Below, in pieces: positions 1-8,432 of a stretch of 64,000 nucleotides of DNA (position 1 is its first letter; each line of letters starts with the position of its first letter). This DNA is from Ruegeria sp. 6PALISEP08 (GTDB lineage Bacteria > Pseudomonadota > Alphaproteobacteria > Rhodobacterales > Rhodobacteraceae), in NCBI RefSeq assembly GCF_001238295.1, contig NZ_LGXZ01000002.1, forward strand, positions 372,001 to 436,000, read 5' to 3'. The position numbers were made by a program, and so were the translations under genes. The notes under the pieces were generated by a model. The model saw only the letters and a list, made by a program, of their open reading frames with translations, was not told where the DNA came from and did no database searches.

Positions 1-168
1 TTGACCCATACCCCGAATCCGATGCGGTTTCTGAACGACGCGCTGGACCGGCCCGCATCAGAAAAACCGACGATGATCATCGCAGTTGGGCATTCTTCGG
101 AAACCGCGACAGTGCCTGCAGTGGCAAAGCTGAAGAAACCGCTGGACGAGATCTCGTCGTTCTTCTGA
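1..168 (+). CDS. Nitroreductase family protein, C-terminal fragment (5' end outside window)
   Basis: An open frame enters from the window edge and stops with TGA at 166-168, giving 55 residues. The stretch with HTPNPMRFLN, GRP-like spacing, EKPTMIIAVGH and the closing KKPLDEISSF resembles the C-terminus of NADH-dependent FMN nitroreductases, where the family has THTPSPMxFLN..RPxxE(R/K)P and a final KPLDE. The catalytic and FMN-binding parts lie upstream, so the substrate cannot be judged. It ends 11 bases before the stop of the convergent MFS gene. Identification rests on a short tail and is moderately sure. Confidence 0.6.
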   Translation: MTHTPNPMRFLNDALDRPASEKPTMIIAVGHSSETATVPAVAKLKKPLDEISSFF

Positions 169-179
169 GAACACGCGCT

Positions 180-1460
180 TTACTCCTGCGGCTGGGATGC
201 GTCTTTCCGGACTGGCCGCATCATTAGATAGCATGTTACGCAGGACGCCAGGCTGACGGCGACAATGAAGGCGACCGCCAATGCGACCTCATGCATATGG
301 GCAACTGCGGCCAATGCCGCCGAGAGAAGCACCGCTGACAAACGGGCAATTGATTTGACCGCAGCTGACCCCTGCACGCGGAGATCCTTGGGCGCGATGT
401 CCAGAAAATACAGTTTGCGCGAACTGCTGATCCCCGTCACCGCCACGGTGACAACAAACAGAGCGATGGCATGCAGATGCACATCGTGATCTATGCCCAA
501 ATAGTGGAACGCCAAAAGGACGCTTCCGGTGGCGGCCACCATCAGGGTTCCAACCATCATGACAGCGCGATGGGACCTCATGTTCACAAATTGCCATAAA
601 GGCCCTGAAACAAGATAACCTGAAGCAGAAGACACGATCACCGCGGTCAGACCTTTTGCCGAACTGTGATGCGCCTCTGCCGCGATCAGGGCGAAGAACG
701 GTACAGAGAGCGAGACTGCCACCAAAGGCATACGCATAGCCATGTAACGCCGAAACCAGGGGTAATCGAACATGTTCAGAATACCCTGAACATTGGCCTT
801 AAACGACAATCTTGGCTTGGTTTCAGCCCTCTTTACTGGTTCGACAGAGCGCGCATTCTCGGTCATCGCCAGCATCAAAAGCCCCGAGAGCATAAAAAAC
901 GCAACTGACACGCCGATCATTGTGGAATGGCGCGAAAACGGCGGGTTTTCCTTGGTAATCTGATGCACAAGCAAGGCAAGGCCGATGGCGCATAGCCCAC
1001 CGCCTCCGAGTTGCAGGTACTGCATCGCCATGCGTGATCGTGAATGGACATGATCGCCCAGCAGATCAGTGAACATCAGGTTCTGAACCTCGTCCACCAG
1101 ACCAATCACAAAAAAGACCGAAACGAAGATCACCGCAATCAACGGAACGACCCCGGTCGCAGCTGCGGCCATCGCCAGTACCAGACAGACGCCGATAACA
1201 GCTTCGGTCAGAGCAATGGCGCGCTTTTTCTGCGATTTTGCCGCGACAGGTTGCGCCAGAAAAAAATCGGAAATCATGCTGCCGACCATCCGCACCGAAA
1301 CCAGCGCGCCTGCCACGAACATCGGCAGTTCGAAGGACACGGCCAGAAACGGCAATACCACCGAAGGGCTGCCCAAGGTCCACGCAACCTGAGACACAAT
1401 ACTCTGCCCGGTCAGAACCGGCACATTGCGTTTGGCAGTATCAGGTTTCTTGGACGTCAT
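180..1460 (-). CDS. MFS-type transporter
   Basis: A 426-residue integral membrane protein with about 12 hydrophobic segments, a basic N-terminus (MTSKKPDTAKR) and a charged tail, as in major facilitator carriers. The substrate is not recognisable; no drug-efflux or sugar signature is obvious. An in-frame ATG 54 bases upstream (1512-1514) would add 18 residues. Neither start has a good ribosome binding site; the inner one is chosen because it puts a short basic cytoplasmic tail before the first membrane segment. It converges on the nitroreductase at the window edge and sits downstream of yebC, but a strong terminator separates them, so it probably has its own promoter. Confidence 0.75.
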   Translation of the reverse strand: MTSKKPDTAKRNVPVLTGQSIVSQVAWTLGSPSVVLPFLAVSFELPMFVAGALVSVRMVGSMISDFFLAQPVAAKSQKKRAIALTEAVIGVCLVLAMAAAATGVVPLIAVIFVSVFFVIGLVDEVQNLMFTDLLGDHVHSRSRMAMQYLQLGGGGLCAIGLALLVHQITKENPPFSRHSTMIGVSVAFFMLSGLLMLAMTENARSVEPVKRAETKPRLSFKANVQGILNMFDYPWFRRYMAMRMPLVAVSLSVPFFALIAAEAHHSSAKGLTAVIVSSASGYLVSGPLWQFVNMRSHRAVMMVGTLMVAATGSVLLAFHYLGIDHDVHLHAIALFVVTVAVTGISSSRKLYFLDIAPKDLRVQGSAAVKSIARLSAVLLSAALAAVAHMHEVALAVAFIVAVSLASCVTCYLMMRPVRKDASQPQE

Positions 1461-1556
1461 GGATCTTGGGGTCGCGTCTTTCCATAGTTCAACACCCACC
1501 CAGCCTAAGCGCATCTAGGGTTTCAGCCAATAACCCATACGAATTGTCCTGAAACT

Positions 1557-1584
1557 AAAAAACCCGGCCAGATTGGCCGGGTTT
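1557..1584 (-). terminator. Rho-independent terminator of yebC
   Basis: On the minus strand AAACCCGGCC, a short loop and GGCCGGGTTTTTT form a perfect GC-rich stem followed by a run of six T, 23 bases after the yebC stop. Confidence 0.9.
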
Positions 1585-1606
1585 CGCAATTGCAAATTTT
1601 GCTTTT

Positions 1607-2347
1607 TCAGAGCTGAGCCATCACTTCGTCAGTGGCCTCGAAGTTCGTCGTGACGCGCTGCACGTCATCATCGTCTTCCAGCGCATCAACCAGCTTCATC
1701 AGCTTTTGCATGTCTTCCAGACCCAGCTCGGTCGTGGTGGTGGGCTTCCAGACCAGTTTGGTGGACTCCGTTTCACCCAAAGCAGTTTCCAGAGCGTTCG
1801 AAACGTCGTTCAGATCCGTATCCGCGCACCAGATGATGTGACCATCCTCTGAGCTTTCGACATCTTCGGCGCCTGCTTCGATGGCCGCTTCGAAAATGGT
1901 GTCCGCATCGCCCGCAGTCGCCGGATAGAGAACTTCGCCCTTGCGTTCGAACATGAACCCAACCGAGCCCGTCTCACCCAGATTGCCACCGTTCTTGGAA
2001 AAGGTCGAACGTACGGTCGACGCGGTGCGGTTGCGGTTGTCGGTCATTGTTTCAACAATCACGGCCACGCCGTTGGGGCCGTAGCCCTCATAGCGGATTT
2101 CTTCGTAATCGTCGCCGTCGCCCGCCTGCGACTTCTTGATGGCCCGGTCGATCACGTCCTTTGGGACAGAATTCGACTTGGCCTCTTTCACGGCCAGGCG
2201 CAGGCGCGGGTTCTTGTCGGGATCGGGGTCGCCCATCTTGGCAGCCACGGTGATCTCTTTCGACAGTTTGGAAAACAGTTTGGACCGCGCGGCGTCCTGA
2301 CGTCCCTTGCGGTGCTGGATGTTGGCCCATTTGGAGTGGCCTGCCAT
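1607..2347 (-). CDS. yebC: YebC/TACO1 family DNA-binding regulator or translation factor
   Basis: A 246-residue protein starting [15 protein letters not shown], the invariant N-terminus of the YebC/PmpR/TACO1 family. Further family marks are the NKNPRLR-like segment near residue 45, [14 protein letters not shown] near 105, NRNRTAS and the [10 protein letters not shown] block near 130. Full length for the family (about 245). YebC proteins have been described both as transcriptional regulators and, more recently, as ribosome-associated factors relieving stalling at proline-rich stretches; the sequence cannot decide between these. In many bacteria it sits beside ruvC, but here it is monocistronic with its own terminator. 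Confidence 0.95.
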   Translation of the reverse strand: MAGHSKWANIQHRKGRQDAARSKLFSKLSKEITVAAKMGDPDPDKNPRLRLAVKEAKSNSVPKDVIDRAIKKSQAGDGDDYEEIRYEGYGPNGVAVIVETMTDNRNRTASTVRSTFSKNGGNLGETGSVGFMFERKGEVLYPATAGDADTIFEAAIEAGAEDVESSEDGHIIWCADTDLNDVSNALETALGETESTKLVWKPTTTTELGLEDMQKLMKLVDALEDDDDVQRVTTNFEATDEVMAQL

Positions 2348-2458
2348 GTTGCGTCCTCGTCATTCGTGATTTCGTGTTCGGCGCTCATATAGACGTTTGC
2401 GGGGGGCAGGATCAAGAGAGCGGCTTGCGACGACATCACTGACTTGTATGGTGACGGC

Positions 2459-4231
2459 ATGACGACAGATCAGATCATTCTTTTTTCACTTTTCATCACG
2501 GTCTTCGGAATGCTGCTTTGGGGTCGGTTTCGATACGACCTTGTGGCCTTTGCGGCACTGATGATCGGCGTTGTGCTGGGCGTCGTGCCGGTGAACGATG
2601 CCTTCGCCGGGTTCGGTCATCCGGCCACCATCATCGTGGCGCTGGTTCTGGTCGTCTCTGCCGGTCTGGTTCGGTCGGGGGCAGTATTCTTGATCACCCG
2701 CACCTTGGTCGATGCCTCACGTGGATTGGGCGCGCATATCGCCCTGATGGGCGGGATCGGCGCAGTGCTGTCGGCCTTCATGAACAACGTGGCAGCATTA
2801 GCCCTGCTGATGCCCGTCGACATTCAGACCGCACGCAAAGCGGGGCGATCTGTGGGTCTGACCCTGATGCCGCTGAGCTTTGCCACCATTCTGGGGGGGA
2901 TGGCGACATTGATCGGCACTCCTCCGAACATCATTATCGCCTCGATCCGGGCCGAGACGCTGGGCGAGCCGTTTCACATGTTCGATTTTGCCCCGGTCGG
3001 TGGGCTGGCCGCGATCGCCGGTCTTGCTTTTGTCGCCCTGGTGGGCTGGCGTCTGATCCCAAATCGCGGGCCGCAAACCGAGACGTCTGAAGCGCTGGCA
3101 GAATACATCGCCGAGCTGACAGTTCCTCCCGAATCCGCGCATATCGGCAAACGGGTCAGCGAGCTTTATGAGGCCGCCGAAAAATCCGACGTGGCCATTA
3201 TTGGCCTCATCCGCGACGGCAAGCGGCGCTATGGCCGCTCTGCCCATACCACACTGAAAGAAGGCGACGCATTGGTTCTGGAAGCCCGGCCCGAGGCGCT
3301 GGATGAATTCCGTGCCGCGCTTAATCTGGATTTCTCAGACACACGGCGGCAGGAACTTCTGACGGCTGAGGGTGACGGGCTGGAAGTGATCGAAGTGGTT
3401 GTGCCGGAAAGTGCCCGCATCACTGGCCGCACTGCACAGGGTCTTGGGCTGGCATGGCGGCAGAGCACCGTCCTGATGGGCATATCGCGCCAAGGTCGGC
3501 AGATCACCCAACAGGTCCGTAAGACTGAGGTTGAGCCCGGTGATATCCTGTTACTGCTCTGCCCCCGCGACCGCGCTGCGGATGTAACGGAGTGGCTGGG
3601 CTGCCTGCCCCTTGCCGGGCGCGGGCTGAACGTCACTGCAAATGATAAGGCGTGGCTGGCCATCGGCCTGTTTGCTGCCGCCGTTTTGGCGGCCAGTGTC
3701 GGGTTGATCTACTTGCCTGTTGCCCTGGGGTTAGTTGTCATTGCCTATGTGCTGACTAAGATCATGCCGATCGCCGACATCTATAACCACATCGAATGGC
3801 CGGTGGTTGTCCTCTTGGGTTCCATGATCCCGCTGGGCAGTGCATTGGAGACCTCGGGTGGGACTGAACTGATCGCGAATGCGCTGATCCAACTGACCGA
3901 TGGCCTTCCCGCCTGGGCCATCCTGACCGTATTGATGGTCGTGACCATGACATTGTCTGATGTCCTGAATAACACAGCCACTGCCATTGTCGCTGCACCG
4001 GTTGGGATACAAATGGCCCGCACGCTCGAGGTTTCGCCCGATCCGTTCCTGATGACGGTTGCCGTTGCGGCCTCGGCCGCGTTCCTCACGCCTATCGGGC
4101 ACAAGAACAATACGCTGGTTCTGGGACCTGGTGGCTATCGGTTCGGAGATTACTGGCGCATGGGTTTGCCACTTGAGGTGTTGATCATAGCGGTTTCCAT
4201 CCCCGCCATCCTTGTCTTTTGGCCGTTGTGA
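2459..4231 (+). CDS. SLC13 family (DASS-type) permease with two RCK_C domains
   Basis: A 590-residue inner-membrane carrier of the divalent-anion:Na+ symporter group. The N-terminal half has membrane helices and the motif NNVAALALLMPV near residue 105, followed by GTPPNIIIAS near 155. A cytoplasmic insert (about residues 215-385) holds two TrkA_C/RCK_C-like domains, then the second membrane half has SDVLNNTATAIV and a TPIGHKNNT motif matching the family's paired hairpin-plus-SNT-like repeats. ATG at 2459 is preferred over an in-frame TTG at 2444 because it begins the hydrophobic helix directly. Likely substrate classes are sulfate or dicarboxylate; this is not resolved. A glutamine amidotransferase follows after 16 bases, so the two are probably co-transcribed. 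Confidence 0.88.
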   Translation: MTTDQIILFSLFITVFGMLLWGRFRYDLVAFAALMIGVVLGVVPVNDAFAGFGHPATIIVALVLVVSAGLVRSGAVFLITRTLVDASRGLGAHIALMGGIGAVLSAFMNNVAALALLMPVDIQTARKAGRSVGLTLMPLSFATILGGMATLIGTPPNIIIASIRAETLGEPFHMFDFAPVGGLAAIAGLAFVALVGWRLIPNRGPQTETSEALAEYIAELTVPPESAHIGKRVSELYEAAEKSDVAIIGLIRDGKRRYGRSAHTTLKEGDALVLEARPEALDEFRAALNLDFSDTRRQELLTAEGDGLEVIEVVVPESARITGRTAQGLGLAWRQSTVLMGISRQGRQITQQVRKTEVEPGDILLLLCPRDRAADVTEWLGCLPLAGRGLNVTANDKAWLAIGLFAAAVLAASVGLIYLPVALGLVVIAYVLTKIMPIADIYNHIEWPVVVLLGSMIPLGSALETSGGTELIANALIQLTDGLPAWAILTVLMVVTMTLSDVLNNTATAIVAAPVGIQMARTLEVSPDPFLMTVAVAASAAFLTPIGHKNNTLVLGPGGYRFGDYWRMGLPLEVLIIAVSIPAILVFWPL

Positions 4232-4247
4232 CAGGTAAAGGCGGCAC

Positions 4248-4982
4248 ATGAAACGCTTTTTGATCCTGCAACTGCGTCCGGAAACGGATGCGTCCGACGC
4301 CGAATACGCCTCGATTCTGGACAAGACCCGCCTTACGCCCGAGCAGACCCACCGTATCCGGCTGGATTGTGAGGATTTGCCTGACAACTTGGACGTAACG
4401 GACTATGCGGGCGTCATCGTTGGCGGAGGTCCCGGTTGTGTCAGCGATGACCCCGCAACAAAATCCGACTTGGACGCAAAGATCGAAGATGCGGTCATGG
4501 GACTCATGCCGCAGATCACGGCGCAAGATCATCCCTTCATGGGCTGCTGCTATGGTTTAGGCGTTCTGGCTGCACACTTAGGTGGCGACGTGAGCAAAAC
4601 CCGTTACGGCGAACCGGTCGGCCCGTCAGCCTGCCGCCTGACGGCAGACGGCGTGTCAGACCCGCTGACCACTGGGCTGGCCCCCGAATTCGACGCCTTC
4701 GTCGGCCACAAAGAGGCCGTCCAGACTTTGCCGGAGGGCTGCGTGCATCTTGTCTGCTCAGCCCCCTGCCCCTTTCAGATGATCCGCTTTGGCCAGAACG
4801 TCTATGCCACACAGTTTCACCCCGAAGCGGATGCGAAGGACTTTGAGCAGCGCATCAACATCTACAAACATCACGGTTATTTCCCGCCCGAAGACGCCCA
4901 ACGTTTGATCGATATCTGCAACGCCGCTGACGTCACCCAACCCGGCGAAATCCTGCGCCGGTTCGTCGAACGTTACAAGTGA
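4248..4982 (+). CDS. Class I glutamine amidotransferase (GMP-synthase-like GATase domain protein)
   Basis: A stand-alone 244-residue class I glutaminase. The nucleophile elbow GCCYG places the catalytic cysteine at residue 101; the partner histidine and glutamate are H191 and E193 in TQFHPEAD; the GGGPG turn near residue 60 is the oxyanion loop. Such proteins are often annotated as 'glutamine amidotransferase' or GMP synthase-like; they lack the ATP-pyrophosphatase half of GuaA. The amide donor or hydrolysed substrate is unknown; gamma-glutamyl peptide hydrolysis (as in PuuD or GGP-type relatives) is one option. SD-like AAAGGCGG lies just upstream of the ATG. It follows the SLC13 permease closely, suggesting a shared transcript. 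Confidence 0.85.
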   Translation: MKRFLILQLRPETDASDAEYASILDKTRLTPEQTHRIRLDCEDLPDNLDVTDYAGVIVGGGPGCVSDDPATKSDLDAKIEDAVMGLMPQITAQDHPFMGCCYGLGVLAAHLGGDVSKTRYGEPVGPSACRLTADGVSDPLTTGLAPEFDAFVGHKEAVQTLPEGCVHLVCSAPCPFQMIRFGQNVYATQFHPEADAKDFEQRINIYKHHGYFPPEDAQRLIDICNAADVTQPGEILRRFVERYK

Positions 4983-5055
4983 CCTAACGGCGCGGTTGCC
5001 TGCGGCTTTCATGCTCGCATAGGCTGATCCGAAACGACTTTGGGAGGAGTTGTTC

Positions 5056-5913
5056 TTGGATTTTCTAATCAATGTCGGCCTGCCGATCTCGCTGGCCATT
5101 ATCATGCTATCCCTTGGCATCGGGCTAGAGATCGCGGATTTCCGGCGCGTGTTGAACCGTAGATACCCGTTTGCAATTGGTGCGATCTGTCAGGTGGTGC
5201 TTCTACCTATTGCTGCTTTTGTTACTGTCACTCTGTTTGACCTGCCCCCTGAAATAGCGGTGGGCTTTATGCTGCTCAGCTTTTGCCCGGGCGGTGTGAC
5301 CAGTAACATTCTGACCAAACTGGCAAAGGGTGACGTGGCGCTTTCCGTTAGCCTGACTGCGGTGATCAGCATTCTGTCTATCCTGACAGTGCCCTTTCTG
5401 GCGGCATGGTCCATCACCTATTTTATGGGGGAAAATGCCCCGGACGTTTCGATCAGCGGTCTGGCCGTTGCCATGTTCCTGATCACCACCCTTCCTGTGG
5501 CAATCGGCATCGGGGTTCGCAGATTTGCAACCGGGTTTGCAAACCGTATCGACGGCGGACTTTCAAAGTTAGCAACTGCTTTGTTTGTTGTGATCGTCGT
5601 GGCCGCCCTGGCCGGAAACTGGCAGATTTTCGTTGATAACTTGGGCATTATGGGTGCAGGCCTGATCTCACTTAACGTTGCCCTTTTGCTCATCGGGCTG
5701 GGGATCGCACGTGCTGCAAATCTGTCATGGGCCGAGTGTAAAAGCATCTCAATTGACACAGGCATCCAGAACTCGACACTGGGTATTACGCTGGCGGCAC
5801 TTATCACGGGCACAGAGAGCGGGTTTAGCCCTCTGGCCTTGCCGTCCGCAGTCTACGGGATCACGATGTATGCGGTCGTGCTACCGTTCCTCGTTTGGTT
5901 TCGCAGACGCTGA
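5056..5913 (+). CDS. Bile acid:sodium symporter family (BASS) transporter, TTG start
   Basis: About 285 residues with roughly 9-10 hydrophobic helices and the family hallmark PGGVTSNILTKLAKGDVALS near residue 75, a Na+-binding crossover region in BASS carriers; a second conserved stretch is GIQNSTLGITLA near 235. Family substrates include bile acids, pantoate, 2-keto acids and other organic anions. The start is a TTG at 5056: the excellent GGGAGG at 5042-5047 is 8 bases from it, whereas the earlier in-frame TTG at 5050 would be only 2 bases away. The next gene, a 3-ketosteroid-dehydrogenase-like flavoprotein, begins 11 bases after the stop, so uptake and oxidation are probably coupled. Confidence 0.88.
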   Translation: MDFLINVGLPISLAIIMLSLGIGLEIADFRRVLNRRYPFAIGAICQVVLLPIAAFVTVTLFDLPPEIAVGFMLLSFCPGGVTSNILTKLAKGDVALSVSLTAVISILSILTVPFLAAWSITYFMGENAPDVSISGLAVAMFLITTLPVAIGIGVRRFATGFANRIDGGLSKLATALFVVIVVAALAGNWQIFVDNLGIMGAGLISLNVALLLIGLGIARAANLSWAECKSISIDTGIQNSTLGITLAALITGTESGFSPLALPSAVYGITMYAVVLPFLVWFRRR

Positions 5914-5924
5914 AAGGACAGTTC

Positions 5925-7586
5925 ATGACCAATAATACAGCAGATGCGATTGTCGTCGGCGCGGGCTTGGCGGGATTGGCAGCCGCGGCTGAGCTGGGGG
6001 ATCGAGGAAAAAGGGTGATCATTGTCGATCAAGAGGCCGAGAGCTTTCTGGGTGGTCAGGCATTCTGGAGCCTTGGTGGACTGTTCATGGTCGACACGCC
6101 GGAACAACGCCGGATGGGCATCAAGGACAGCCAAGATCTTGCCCTACTTGACTGGATGGGCAGCGCGCAGTTTGACCGCACGGAAGACGCCTGGCCTCGC
6201 AAATGGGCCGAGAGTTATGTCGAGTTTGCCGCAGGCGAGATGCGCCCATGGCTGCACGAGATGGGCCTGCGCTGGTTTCCGGTGGTGGGTTGGGCCGAGC
6301 GTGGTGGTTCCTATGCGAACGGGCACGGAAACTCGGTTCCCCGTTTTCACATAACGTGGGGCACAGGACCCGGCGTGCTGGAGCATTTTATCCGTCGTGT
6401 AAAAGAGCATGCCAGCGCCGGGTTGATCCAGATGAAATTCCGCCATCAGGTCAGCCATATCATCATGCAAAATGGCGCCGCCAAAGGCGTGTCCGGTGAA
6501 GTGCTGGCCGATGACACTGCCCAGCGCGGCGGCAAGACCAACCGCGACGAAGTGGGCGAGTTCGAGGTATATGCGCCCTCGATCATCGTCACCTCTGGCG
6601 GTATCGGTGGTAACTTTGAAATGGTGCGGCAGAACTGGCCCAAGGATCGTTTGGGGGAACCGCCGCAGGAGATGGTGGCAGGGGTACCCTTTCACGTCGA
6701 TGGCCGCATGATCGGGATCAGCGAAAAAGCGGGCGGCCATGTCATCAATGGCGACCGCATGTGGCATTACACCGAAGGCGTGCGCAACTGGAATCCGATC
6801 TGGCCCGACCACGGCATTCGCATTCTGCCCGGCCCCAGCTCAATGTGGTTTGACGCCAAAGGCAATCGTCTTGCACCACCTTGCCTGCCGGGGTTCGATA
6901 CGCTGGGCACGCTGCGCGAAATTCTGAAGACAGGGTATGAGTATAGCTGGTTTGTTCTGACCCAGAAGGTCATCAAGAAGGAATTCGCCCTGTCCGGGTC
7001 TGAACAGAACCCCGATTTCACCTCGGGCAGTTGGAAAGAGGTGATCCGTCAGCGCGTCCTGTCGGGGTCCAAGGCAACCGCCCCGGTCGAAGCGTTCAAG
7101 GAACATGGCGAGGATTTCGTCGTGGCCAACACGTTGACCGAACTGGTCAACGGGATGAACCATCTGGGCGGCGGTCTGATTGACGAAGCGCACCTGCGCG
7201 CGCAGATCGAAGCACGAGATTCTCAGGTCGACAATCCATTCTCAAAAGACGCGCAGATGATGGCGATCCTGGCGGCAAGAAACTACCGCGGCGACAAGCT
7301 GATCCGCACCGCCAAGCCACACAAGTTCCTCGACCCGGCCAACGGTCCGCTGATCGCGGTCAAGCTACACGTCCTGACACGCAAGACGTTGGGCGGGCTT
7401 CAGACCAATATGGACAGCCAGATGATCGGAGCGGATGGGCAGGTGGTGTCCGGCCTGTTCGCAGCAGGCGAAGTCGCCGGGTTCGGCGGTGGCGGCTATC
7501 ACGGCTACAACGCGCTGGAGGGTACGTTTCTGGGCGGTTGCATCTTTTCGGGGCGCAACGCAGGGCGGTCAAGGGCCGTCGCCTGA
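5925..7586 (+). CDS. FAD-binding dehydrogenase, 3-ketosteroid-1-dehydrogenase (KstD)/fumarate-reductase-like family
   Basis: A 553-residue flavoprotein. The Rossmann dinucleotide fold is at the N-terminus (IVVGAGLAGLAAAAELG, with the ribose-binding D in VIIVDQE about 20 residues on). A second FAD-contact region near the C-terminus contains GLFAAGEVAGFGGGGYHGYN and ALEGTFLGGCIFSGR, typical of the 'FAD-binding dehydrogenase' group allied to KstD and FrdA. No signal peptide, so cytoplasmic. Start ATG at 5925 follows AAAGGA with about 7 bases. It lies directly behind a BASS anion symporter. A steroid substrate is suggested by the pairing only; the group also contains enzymes of unknown substrate. 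Confidence 0.85.
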   Translation: MTNNTADAIVVGAGLAGLAAAAELGDRGKRVIIVDQEAESFLGGQAFWSLGGLFMVDTPEQRRMGIKDSQDLALLDWMGSAQFDRTEDAWPRKWAESYVEFAAGEMRPWLHEMGLRWFPVVGWAERGGSYANGHGNSVPRFHITWGTGPGVLEHFIRRVKEHASAGLIQMKFRHQVSHIIMQNGAAKGVSGEVLADDTAQRGGKTNRDEVGEFEVYAPSIIVTSGGIGGNFEMVRQNWPKDRLGEPPQEMVAGVPFHVDGRMIGISEKAGGHVINGDRMWHYTEGVRNWNPIWPDHGIRILPGPSSMWFDAKGNRLAPPCLPGFDTLGTLREILKTGYEYSWFVLTQKVIKKEFALSGSEQNPDFTSGSWKEVIRQRVLSGSKATAPVEAFKEHGEDFVVANTLTELVNGMNHLGGGLIDEAHLRAQIEARDSQVDNPFSKDAQMMAILAARNYRGDKLIRTAKPHKFLDPANGPLIAVKLHVLTRKTLGGLQTNMDSQMIGADGQVVSGLFAAGEVAGFGGGGYHGYNALEGTFLGGCIFSGRNAGRSRAVA

Positions 7587-7592
7587 CGGCCC
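7573..7592. other. Perfect hairpin over the stop codon of the KstD-like gene
   Basis: GGGCCGTC at 7573-7580 and GACGGCCC at 7585-7592 form an 8-bp stem with a 4-base loop; the TGA stop of the upstream gene lies at the loop edge. It has no T-run, so it is not a classical terminator. It sits between two convergent genes and may slow convergent transcription or protect the 3' end. Confidence 0.5.
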
Positions 7593-7599
7593 CATCGCG

Positions 7600-8337
7600 T
7601 TACTTACGGGTCAGCTTAATCACCGGCTCTCCGTCCGCATCCAAAAGGGCCAGTGCGTTGCCTTGCATTGCGAACGTCGTGACGCTTTGCATCGCTTTCA
7701 GAAACTGCCGTTCGACCTCATCCATCGGGGGTGGACACGCCATGAGTGTCGCAGCCATGTTGTCCGGGAATTCGATCCGATTAGCAGAAATCTCTGCCTG
7801 GCCACTAAACCGATTACAACCGCCGCTTCCCGAAAACGTACCGCTTTGCCCGAAAGCAAGCTCGGGACGTTTTTCAGTCTCAATAGGCGCGCCGTTCAGA
7901 CCTGAGGCGACCCATTCCGTGTTTTCCAGCATAGCAGCATCCTGATGCTGAACCTGTACCATCAACAGGTCGGCGGTATTCTCTGCGCCATTGGTAAGAA
8001 CCGGGTAATTAGTATCAGTCGTGAACAGCAGTTTTTGCCCCTGCATGACCGAAGCGCGCACCGCGTATCTATACCCGTCCTTAATCAACGCATCATCATA
8101 GGTCAGTTCAAATTGCGCTGGCACCCCGGTCAGCGCGTATCTCTGCGCAGCAAGTGTCACAGCCGGAGCATCAGCCAGTGAGATATCCTGAAGTTCGACA
8201 AAAAGAGTTGCGTCGGGCGGGACCGCAATACGCTCTCGGTAGGTTGCGTTCCCTGCAACGGTGCCTGCAATCGCGACATTGCTTATGAGGGTCGCAAACG
8301 CTGCGCCTGCAAATGTAGAACGTCCTATCGTCAGCAT
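7600..8337 (-). CDS. Exported YbaY-like plus META (HslJ-type) domain protein
   Basis: A 245-residue secreted protein. A signal peptide covers the first 24 residues and ends at an AIA/G-like site. Residues about 25-125 resemble the YbaY/'type III lipoprotein chaperone' beta-sandwich (GNATYRERIAVPPDATLFVELQDIS). The C-terminal 110 residues are a META domain, starting with LENTEWVASGLNGAP and containing GGCNRFSGQAEI and MAATLMACPPPMDEVE, as in the heat-shock protein HslJ. ATG at 8337 is preceded by AAAGGGGAT; an in-frame TTG 18 bases upstream overlaps that site and is rejected. Roles are unproven; META proteins are linked to envelope stress and motility. The gene lies 95 bases downstream of the SLC13 permease gene on the same strand. 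Confidence 0.82.
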   Translation of the reverse strand: MLTIGRSTFAGAAFATLISNVAIAGTVAGNATYRERIAVPPDATLFVELQDISLADAPAVTLAAQRYALTGVPAQFELTYDDALIKDGYRYAVRASVMQGQKLLFTTDTNYPVLTNGAENTADLLMVQVQHQDAAMLENTEWVASGLNGAPIETEKRPELAFGQSGTFSGSGGCNRFSGQAEISANRIEFPDNMAATLMACPPPMDEVERQFLKAMQSVTTFAMQGNALALLDADGEPVIKLTRK

Positions 8338-8432
8338 GGCTAATCCCCTTTGCAAGTTTTATTCACAAAAGATTGTATATTGTCCGCCATTTACAAGTCT
8401 GCCTCCGACAAAGTGGCAAATCTGCGCCGATA

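Noticed and set aside
1515-1538. Eight-codon frame (MGYWLKP, stop) ending directly before the outer MFS start
   Set aside because: Could be an upstream regulatory mini-frame, but no binding site is seen and the MFS start itself is uncertain, so it is more likely chance.
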